From positions 1 to 7,515 of the forward strand of contig DBXX01000090.1 of NCBI GenBank assembly GCA_002309675.1: 7,515 nt of DNA, given 5' to 3'. The translations under genes and the position numbers were made by a program. Shown here piece after piece: positions 1-4,627 of the stretch. A model generated the notes under the pieces. It did no database searches. It was given only the letters and a program-made list of their open reading frames with translations, and was not told the origin of the DNA. The stretch's first letter is position 1, and every line of letters starts with the position of its first letter. The stretch comes from Lachnospiraceae bacterium UBA1201 (GTDB lineage Bacteria > Bacillota > Clostridia > Lachnospirales > Lachnospiraceae).

Positions 1-128
1 GACGCGAAAACGCCCTCAGCTCGCGCAAAATCCAGTCTCGGAGACTGGATTTATGCCCCTCATCCGTCATTTCCCCCGCGGCGTTTTTCATCATCTCGAT
101 CACATGCCGATCGGGACCTCATTGCACG
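1..128. repeat. Structured element, copy 1 (left part outside window)
   Basis: A perfect 12-bp hairpin with a single-base spacer lies at 28-39 and 41-52 (AAATCCAGTCTC / GAGACTGGATTT). AAAACGCC at 7-14 can pair with GGCGTTTT at 80-87 around it. Downstream come GTTTTTCA (83-90), 22 bases, then GGGACCTCATTGCACG (113-128). The same layout of GTTTTTCA, 22 bases and GGGACCGCATATCACG recurs at 721-766 in the larger element at 515-790, and a CCCCTCA block precedes both. It is therefore read as a shorter relative of that element, lacking its second internal hairpin. Its outer left arm would lie before base 1, so its true extent is unknown. Confidence 0.55.
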
Positions 129-196
129 GGAATAACGCTCGGTTATGAAGGCCGAATGCTCCGAGAGGCCGGCTCGCGGCCATATACTCTGTGAAC

Positions 197-225
197 GTGA
201 CAAAAAGAACCGTCCCCTGTGTCAC
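197..225. repeat. Short palindromic repeat with GTGACA/TGTCAC ends
   Basis: A 29-base unit is bounded by GTGACA and TGTCAC, with a core reading AGAACCGTCCCC. From memory, closely similar palindromic units occur in many copies in intergenic regions of clostridia and other Bacillota, in some cases beside IS200-like (Y1/RAYT-type) transposases. No transposase is present in this window. It is best regarded as a dispersed REP-like repeat. The family assignment rests on recollection of the motif rather than a search. Confidence 0.5.
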
Positions 226-312
226 ATTGTTTGTCGGGAACCCCGGCGGGGCAGAGGGCTGATGGGGGAAGAGAGTAGCTTGAAATGAGAAAGGAAATTT
301 GAATTGTTTTTC

Positions 313-349
313 GGCCGATGTAAGCGGCGTAAGCCGGCTTACATCGGCC
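313..349. repeat. 16-bp hairpin with GTAA tetraloop
   Basis: GGCCGATGTAAGCGGC (313-328) pairs with GCCGGCTTACATCGGCC (333-349) with one bulged G, closing a four-base GTAA loop at 329-332. GTAA belongs to the stable GNRA tetraloop class if transcribed on the plus strand; the minus strand would give TTAC, which does not. No T-run follows (the next bases are TTGATTACC), so a simple intrinsic terminator is unlikely. It lies 11 bases upstream of the element at 361-444 and may belong to the same folded unit. Confidence 0.7.
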
Positions 350-360
350 TTGATTACCGT

Positions 361-444
361 GTATCACGCTACGCAGACCCTGTCAGGGCTGCGTAGCACC
401 GCCGTAGGCGGCTGGGCCTTGACCGGGTCTGCACAGCGTGATAC
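361..444. repeat. 84-bp inverted-repeat element with nested hairpins
   Basis: The ends 361-380 and 425-444 are inverted copies matching at 18 of 20 positions, starting GTATCACGCT and ending AGCGTGATAC. Inside are a second strong hairpin at 368-397 (GCTACGCAG with CTGCGTAGC, plus CCCT/AGGG) and a third at 399-411 (CCGCC/GGCGG). The second hairpin uses bases 368-381, which overlap the left outer arm, so the two helices exclude each other and the element can fold in two ways. That could be a switch, or simply a by-product of how the palindrome arose. No promoter or T-run is associated with it. Confidence 0.65.
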
Positions 445-514
445 CCCCTGGTATTCTCGTGATAGCCTATCACATCCTCATTATTATTTACTTGGATACG
501 TCATCCGCTTTGGT

Positions 515-790
515 CCGACGCGACCGGTACTTGCGTGATATGCGGCTACGACCGTACATTGGAACGAGCGGCATGAAAAACACCGTGAGGACCGGATCGG
601 ATGAGGGGAGAAAAGCGATCTCCGAGATCGCTTTTCGCGCGAGGAGAGTGAGTTTTCATCAAGAAAACTCATCTCTCTCGAAGCGGGCCCCCTCAGATCC
701 GGTCCGGTCCTCACGGTAAGGTTTTTCACCGCGAAGTGACCTGGACGGGAGGGACCGCATATCACGCTGATTCCCACCGGTCAGCGTCGG
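515..790. repeat. 276-bp imperfect palindrome, structured element copy 2
   Basis: The arms pair in blocks: 515-528 with 776-790 (CCGACGCGACCGGT, one extra base on the right), 533-545 with 755-767 (GCGTGATATGCGG, perfect), 574-581 with 721-728 (TGAAAAAC / GTTTTTCA), and 582-608 with 689-717 (15 perfect base pairs, then about 11 more with one G-T pair and a two-base bulge). The part between 546-573 and 729-754 pairs only in patches. Enclosed are a perfect 12-bp hairpin at 611-635 (one-base spacer) and a hairpin at about 640-680 whose core is TGAGTTTTC/GAAAACTCA. No target-site duplication is obvious at the ends. It ends 25 bases before the -35 box at 816. It may be a structured RNA, a MITE-like element or an insulating palindrome. 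Confidence 0.75.
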
Positions 791-815
791 GAGAAGAATC
801 TTCATGGCTTCATCA

Positions 816-844
816 TTGACTGTAGCGGGGTCGTGAATTATAAT
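816..844 (+). promoter_or_regulatory. Sigma-A promoter of the TIM-barrel/DUF6273 unit
   Basis: TTGACT (816-821) is followed by a 17-base spacer and TATAAT (839-844), matching the vegetative consensus at 11 of 12 positions. The start of transcription is expected near 851, giving a leader of about 40 bases before the ATG at 892. This placement rules out the in-frame TTG at 844, which overlaps the -10 box. Confidence 0.85.
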
Positions 845-891
845 TGTGTGGAAGCAAGTCAGAAATTAATCCCGTTCAGGCAGGTGAGGGT

Positions 892-1848
892 ATGCAGGCA
901 GAAAAATCAAGCGAAAACCGAATAGCGTATTATCACCTTCCGGGTCTGTTTGAGTTTTACGACCTTTATAAGGCGTTTCTCCCGCTTTTTCGGGGCCACC
1001 GTGAGTATTTTTACGACTGGTGTGAAATCGGGTCGATTTACGGCGCTCCTGCGGATTGCCCGTGGGGTGGCGGCCGCGTCGGGTTCGGCGACGAGCCGGC
1101 GGAAAATGTACGGGCGCTCATGCGCGAGTATGGGATCAGCGCGCGCCTTACGTTCAGCAATTCGCTGCTGAAGGAGGAGCATCTGTCGGACCGGCGATGC
1201 AACCGTCTGTGTGCAATGTTCGCTAACGGTGACGGGGAAAAGACGGACCGCGTGTTGAATAATCACGATATTGTGGAAAACGGTATCATTATCACGTCGG
1301 ATCTGTTGATGGATCACATAAAATCGAAGTATCCCGGTTTTTACTTTGTGTCTTCGACGACGAAGGTCCTTACGGAGTTCGGACAGTTTGAGGAAGAACT
1401 GAAACGCGGGGAGTTCCGGTATGTGGTGCCGGATTTCCGGTTGAATAAGGAGTTCGACCACCTGTTTGCATTGCCCGATGCACTGAAACAAAAGGTCGAG
1501 TTTTTGTGCAATGAGTGCTGCAACTTCAACTGTATGCAGCGCGGAAAATGCTACGAAAACGTGAGCAGGAAGAGCCTCGGGGAGGACTGCGCGGACCATG
1601 TATGCCCGTCGGCGCAGGCGGGGCGCGGTTACCGATTCTCGGAGGCGATGCAAAACCCCGGTTTCATCGGAGTCGATGACATTCGAAATACGTATTTGCC
1701 GAACGGATTTTCCCAGTTTAAGATCGAAGGACGCAGCTTAGGCAGCGCCCTCATTCTGGAATTCCTGCTCTACTATATGACGCGGCCCGAGCATCAACTG
1801 AAGGTCCGCGAGGAGATCTACCTCGACAGCAACCTGGACCTGTTCTAG
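892..1848 (+). CDS. Cysteine-rich TIM-barrel-like protein, U32-peptidase-like
   Basis: A 318-residue soluble protein with no signal peptide or membrane segment, of unknown function. The ATG at 892 is chosen because it follows an AGGTGAGG ribosome binding site (882-889) and lies downstream of the promoter. The frame is open back to a TTG at 844, but that codon overlaps the -10 box. Repeating beta-strand/helix units are visible: DWCEIGSIYGAP (42-53), ARLTFSNSLL (84-93), GIIITSDLLM (131-140), YFVSSTTKVL (151-160) and YVVPDFRLN (177-185). They are followed by a cysteine cluster (C206, C209, C210, C214, C220, C233, C238) and an FKIEGR motif (276-281). The order of barrel, late cysteine cluster and FKIEGR-like motif recalls the U32 peptidase group, some of whose members (UbiU/UbiV) hold an iron-sulfur cluster. 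Iron-sulfur binding here is inference. It is followed 35 bp later by the DUF6273 gene and is probably cotranscribed with it. Confidence 0.6.
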   Translation: MQAEKSSENRIAYYHLPGLFEFYDLYKAFLPLFRGHREYFYDWCEIGSIYGAPADCPWGGGRVGFGDEPAENVRALMREYGISARLTFSNSLLKEEHLSDRRCNRLCAMFANGDGEKTDRVLNNHDIVENGIIITSDLLMDHIKSKYPGFYFVSSTTKVLTEFGQFEEELKRGEFRYVVPDFRLNKEFDHLFALPDALKQKVEFLCNECCNFNCMQRGKCYENVSRKSLGEDCADHVCPSAQAGRGYRFSEAMQNPGFIGVDDIRNTYLPNGFSQFKIEGRSLGSALILEFLLYYMTRPEHQLKVREEIYLDSNLDLF

Positions 1849-1883
1849 GCATAAAGTGAAAGAATGAAGCGGAGAACCAAACT

Positions 1884-2612
1884 ATGAAGAAAAAGAGTCT
1901 CAGCCTGGTGATCAAAATATGCATCATCGGAGTCCTTCTGGTCGTTGCATGGATCCTGTCAAAATATGTGTGGAAACTCTTTGACAAGGAGCAGAAAGAG
2001 ACAGAACTGCAAAAAGCACTTCAGGCAGCGAATGTCGGCGACTATGTCACGCTCGGCGTTTATGAGCAGGATAATGTTGAGAGCAACGGAAAGGAGCCCA
2101 TCGAGTGGCTGGTCCTGGATAAGCAGGACGACCGCGTTCTGGTGATCAGCCGCTATGCGCTGGACTGGGTGAAGTTTAATACGGTCGAAGCGGTCGTGAC
2201 GTGGGAGACCTGCACGCTGCGAGGCTGGCTGAATGACACATTTATCAACGAAGTTTTTTCGCCAAGCGAGCGCGAGCGGATCCTGCAAACGAAGGTCACG
2301 GCGGATATAAGTCCGCTGCATGACACACCGCCGGGCAATGATACGACCGACCGGATCTTCCTGCTCAGTATTTTGGAGGAGGAGCGGTATTTCCCTTCGG
2401 ACAGCGGAGCGTGTCCGGCGACGGATTACTGTCATGCACGCGGGTCGTTCCGGGACGCCGACGGCTATTGCTGGTGGTGGCTGCGGACACCTGGGACGGA
2501 TCGCTACCGGGCATCCTATATCAACCATGAAGGCATCGTCCGCGATGCAGGACATGTGCACGATGATCTGTACTCCCTGCGTCCCGCGATGTGGCTCAGC
2601 ACAAAACCCTAA
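1884..2612 (+). CDS. Membrane-anchored DUF6273 domain protein
   Basis: A 242-residue protein with a lysine-rich N-terminus and a hydrophobic segment at about 8-27, without an obvious cleavage site, so probably a signal anchor with the rest outside the cell. The remainder fits DUF6273 as I recall it: GDYVTLGVYEQ (52-62), PIEWLVLD (72-79), TLRGWLND (111-118), DRIFLLSILEEERYF (156-170), WWWLRTPG (197-204) and LRPAMWL (232-238). This domain is common in surface and secreted proteins of gut clostridia. Its biochemical role is not known to me. Cysteines at 110, 177, 183 and 196 could form disulfides outside the cell. GGAG at 1871-1874 lies nine bases before the ATG. It is the second gene of the unit that starts at the promoter at 816, and it ends 12 bases before the terminator hairpin. 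Confidence 0.75.
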   Translation: MKKKSLSLVIKICIIGVLLVVAWILSKYVWKLFDKEQKETELQKALQAANVGDYVTLGVYEQDNVESNGKEPIEWLVLDKQDDRVLVISRYALDWVKFNTVEAVVTWETCTLRGWLNDTFINEVFSPSERERILQTKVTADISPLHDTPPGNDTTDRIFLLSILEEERYFPSDSGACPATDYCHARGSFRDADGYCWWWLRTPGTDRYRASYINHEGIVRDAGHVHDDLYSLRPAMWLSTKP

Positions 2613-2624
2613 GACATAAACCAA

Positions 2625-2658
2625 AAGGCCTGCCGCAGCGGTCGCTGCGACAGGCCTT
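2625..2658. terminator. Bidirectional hairpin terminator between convergent genes
   Basis: AAGGCCTGCCGCAGC (2625-2639) pairs with GCTGCGACAGGCCTT (2644-2658) with one C-A mismatch around a GGTC loop. On the minus strand the hairpin is followed by TTTTGGTTTA, serving the yerC transcript. On the plus strand it is followed by the pyrimidine-rich CTTCTTCTATG, serving the DUF6273 gene. It lies between two convergent stop codons (2612 and 2688), as expected for a shared terminator. Confidence 0.8.
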
Positions 2659-2687
2659 CTTCTATGTTCTTTCGGGTCGTGTTATGA

Positions 2688-3008
2688 TCAGTTCTTTTCT
2701 TCTGCTTCGGTCTCATCGCCTAGGATGCCCATGCGGGAGAAGACCATGTTGTAGCCGTCGTTGCCGAAGGAAAGGCTGCGGTTGACACGGCTGATCGTCG
2801 CGGTCGATGCACCGGTCTCGTTGGAAATGTCGAGGTAGGTGCGATGCTCGCAAAGCATGCGCGCGACATCGAGACGCTGCGAGATCGAAAGAAGTTCATT
2901 GATCGTGCAGACATCCTCGAAAAAATCATAGCATTCCTCCACGGAATTCAAGGTCAGGATCGCCTTGAACAACTGTTCCACGGTCGGAGTATTCAGTCGC
3001 TTATTCAT
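2688..3008 (-). CDS. yerC: YerC/YecD family TrpR-like regulator
   Basis: A 106-residue DNA-binding protein of the TrpR superfamily, close to the usual family length of about 100. An all-helical N-terminal half (residues 8-50, including LTLNSVEECYDFFEDVCT and ELLSISQRLDVARML) leads into a helix-turn-helix at about 57-78 (TYLDISNETG, STATISRVNRSL). The C-terminal tail, ETEAEEKN, is acidic. The ligand and operator of this family are not established to my knowledge. The gene follows the GGDEF gene with its ribosome binding site overlapping that gene's stop codon, so the two are very likely cotranscribed and translationally coupled. In Bacillus subtilis yerC also lies close to the pcrB-pcrA-ligA cluster, so its nearness to pcrA here fits a conserved neighbourhood. 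Confidence 0.9.
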   Translation of the reverse strand: MNKRLNTPTVEQLFKAILTLNSVEECYDFFEDVCTINELLSISQRLDVARMLCEHRTYLDISNETGASTATISRVNRSLSFGNDGYNMVFSRMGILGDETEAEEKN

Positions 3009-3015
3009 AGTATCG

Positions 3016-3021
3016 CCTCCT
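3016..3021 (-). promoter_or_regulatory. yerC ribosome binding site overlapping upstream stop
   Basis: On the minus strand this is AGGAGG, seven bases before the yerC ATG. Its first two bases are the last two of the TAG stop codon (3020-3022) of the upstream GGDEF gene. Ribosomes ending on the cyclase therefore stop on the yerC start signal, which favours coupled translation. It also supports ATG 3008 as the yerC start. Confidence 0.85.
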
Positions 3022-4426
3022 ATTTCTCGATGATCCGGATCTCGGAATCAAAAACAAAACGGTCACGGCCGCGCTGCTTTGCGATGTACAGGCGCTGGTC
3101 GGCTACCTTAAAGAATTCAACATACGAGCGGCTCGAAAGCTCCGAAGAATGGATGCCGCCGCCGCTGAGCGAGATCTTGACGTTCGGGCTCGCGTCCGAC
3201 CGGATCTTGCGGACTTCCTCCAAAACATGCTCCAGGCCGGTGCGGAATTCTTCCGGCGTACGGTCGGCATAGAGGAGGATGAATTCGTCGCCGCCGAAAC
3301 GGATGATCGCGTCGCCGCGGTCTGCATTGACCGTCGACGAAAGCAGGTGTGCTACGGTCCGCAGGATATCGTCGCCGTTGGAGTGGCCGCCGATGTCGTT
3401 GATCTGCTTAAAATGATCCAGATCCACGATGGCCAGGGAATACTCCTTCGTTTCGTCACGCCATTTACCGTTTTCGAGGTTCAGAAGATAGGTGTTCAGG
3501 TAACGTCGCGAGTGGCAACCGGTCAGGCTGTCCTTATTCGCGAGCTCATATAAAAGTTCATTCGTCAGTTGCATGCGACTGTGCTCGTACACATAGAGCG
3601 CGATCATGGAAGAAACCATCAGGATCATGATGATCGCGGTGATGATACGCATGCGGTCAATGCGGTTCTGGGGCAATGACAGGCTCAGCGTCCAGTTCAG
3701 GTTCTTCATGGAGAACTCATAGTCGATCGGATCGTTGGAAACGCCATGCTCGGTCAGGGCGACCTTGCTGCCGTCGGCGCTCGTGTACCACAGAGAGTAA
3801 TCGACGCCGTCACCGAGCATATCGGAGAGGTGCAGGCTCTTCACCAGATCGTCGATCTCGATGGAGAAACTGATCAGGCCCCACAGGGAGCCGTCCTTGC
3901 GGAAGATGGGGTAGCGCCCCGCGATGCCCTTTCCGCCCTGCTTCATGTCGAAGGGGTCGCTGATGAGCATCTTTCCGGTCTTGCATGCCTCGATGGCCGG
4001 TGCATTGCCCGGGAGGGTTGCGTCCATGAAGTTAAAACCGGTCATGGATTCATTGCCCTCAGCGGGATAGAAGTAGGACACGACACCGTCCGGCGCCAGA
4101 AGTATGTTCTTTAAGGGAATATCTGCCTCGTCATGCAGGCGTGTCCAGATGTTTATGACCATGGCTTTGTGGAATTCCGTGTCGTCCGGTTTTTCTATGA
4201 TGCTGTCGGCCAATGTCTGGACGCGTGACGTGATGGTCTCCAGCTTCTCCTGGATCGCAGTCGCGCAGCCGACGGCATGATAGCGCTCGCGTTCGCGAAC
4301 GAGGTTACCGTCCTGGGCCAGGACAGTGAAGTATAGGACCGAAAAAATGAGGATCGAAAGGAAGAAGACGATGATCGTCGTCCATGGTTTGATCTTCTTT
4401 TCGGAAATCGAATAGTAACTGCTCAT
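3020..4426 (-). CDS. Membrane-bound CHASE-GGDEF diguanylate cyclase
   Basis: A 468-residue sensor enzyme predicted to make cyclic di-GMP from two GTP at the inner face of the membrane. Membrane segments lie at about 17-36 and 259-281. Between them is an extracellular domain with CHASE-like features: NILLAPDGVVSYFYP (107-121), the GNESMTGFNF region (124-133) and GRYPIFRKDGSLWG (170-183). It probably senses a small external ligand, not identifiable here. The catalytic domain (about 295-457) opens with DSLTG (299-303), has VDLDHFKQIND (334-344) with the expected metal aspartate D335, and carries an intact RFGGDEF (376-382), so it should be active. The inhibitory I-site RxxD, expected five residues before GGDEF, reads DRGD, so product inhibition through that site may be absent. 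The ATG at 4426 follows GGAGG (4431-4435) with short spacing. The gene is first in an operon with yerC. Confidence 0.9.
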   Translation of the reverse strand: MSSYYSISEKKIKPWTTIIVFFLSILIFSVLYFTVLAQDGNLVRERERYHAVGCATAIQEKLETITSRVQTLADSIIEKPDDTEFHKAMVINIWTRLHDEADIPLKNILLAPDGVVSYFYPAEGNESMTGFNFMDATLPGNAPAIEACKTGKMLISDPFDMKQGGKGIAGRYPIFRKDGSLWGLISFSIEIDDLVKSLHLSDMLGDGVDYSLWYTSADGSKVALTEHGVSNDPIDYEFSMKNLNWTLSLSLPQNRIDRMRIITAIIMILMVSSMIALYVYEHSRMQLTNELLYELANKDSLTGCHSRRYLNTYLLNLENGKWRDETKEYSLAIVDLDHFKQINDIGGHSNGDDILRTVAHLLSSTVNADRGDAIIRFGGDEFILLYADRTPEEFRTGLEHVLEEVRKIRSDASPNVKISLSGGGIHSSELSSRSYVEFFKVADQRLYIAKQRGRDRFVFDSEIRIIEK

Positions 4427-4477
4427 GCGCCCTCCATTTATTTAGTAAATCAAGTTCCATGACCTTATCTATTCGAC

Positions 4478-4506
4478 ATTATACCATTTCCCTTTAACAA
4501 AGTAAA
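4478..4506 (-). promoter_or_regulatory. Promoter of the GGDEF-yerC operon
   Basis: On the minus strand TTTACT (4501-4506) is followed by a 17-base spacer and a perfect TATAAT (4478-4483). Transcription would begin near 4471, giving a leader of about 45 bases. No further operator-like symmetry was recognised around it. Confidence 0.7.
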
Positions 4507-4539
4507 GAGGTAGAGAGGGAAAGTGCCGACAAAAATGAA

Positions 4540-4568
4540 GTGACAAACAGGCCGATTTGTATTATGAT
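4540..4568 (+). promoter_or_regulatory. Promoter of pcrA
   Basis: GTGACA (4540-4545) is followed by a 17-base spacer and TATGAT (4563-4568), each matching consensus at five of six positions. Transcription would begin near 4575, about 50 bases before the ATG at 4628. The -35 box lies 33 bases from that of the divergent GGDEF promoter, so the two do not overlap but share a short control region. Confidence 0.6.
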
Positions 4569-4627
4569 AAAGAGTAGCAGGAACTGCGGCAAAATGGCTG
4601 CGGTTTAAGTTTTTTCAGGAGATATTT

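Larger units (their letters stand above)
1..815. other. Repeat-rich stretch without protein genes
   Basis: No reading frame here has a convincing start, ribosome binding site or recognisable protein. The frames that stay open run across palindromes and look accidental. The stretch instead holds a series of inverted repeats, described separately at 1-128, 197-225, 313-349, 361-444 and 515-790. Minor extra hairpins are visible at 167-181 (GGCCG/CGGCC) and 459-473 (GTGATA/TATCAC). The stretch ends where the promoter at 816-844 begins. I could not identify a promoter for a transcript covering it. It could be a structured noncoding RNA locus, a cluster of palindromic repeats or non-autonomous mobile elements, or a decayed accessory region. 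Confidence 0.7.

Noticed and set aside
143..367. 74-codon minus-strand frame upstream
   Set aside because: It runs through the dispersed repeat at 197-225 and half of the hairpin at 313-349, with no ribosome binding site or recognisable protein.
438..777. Short open frames on both strands across the large palindrome
   Set aside because: Both strands stay open only because the sequence is an inverted repeat; the translations are Arg/Ser-rich and lack ribosome binding sites.
515..790. Complete insertion sequence
   Set aside because: No transposase frame and no clear target-site duplication at the ends; at most a non-autonomous element.
1..800. CRISPR array
   Set aside because: The repeats are inverted and unequal in length, with no regular direct repeat-spacer pattern and no cas genes.
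300..800. Group II intron or known large RNA such as OLE, GOLLD or ROOL
   Set aside because: I saw no domain V-like hairpin with its conserved catalytic bases, no reverse transcriptase and no motif I recognise from those RNAs. A covariance-model search would be decisive.
907..1653. 248-codon minus-strand open frame
   Set aside because: Antisense to the barrel protein gene, which has a consensus promoter and ribosome binding site. The antisense translation shows no fold-like pattern.
4576..4610. CTGCGG repeated twice upstream of pcrA
   Set aside because: Only two short direct copies, without symmetry or a promoter-overlapping position; likely chance.
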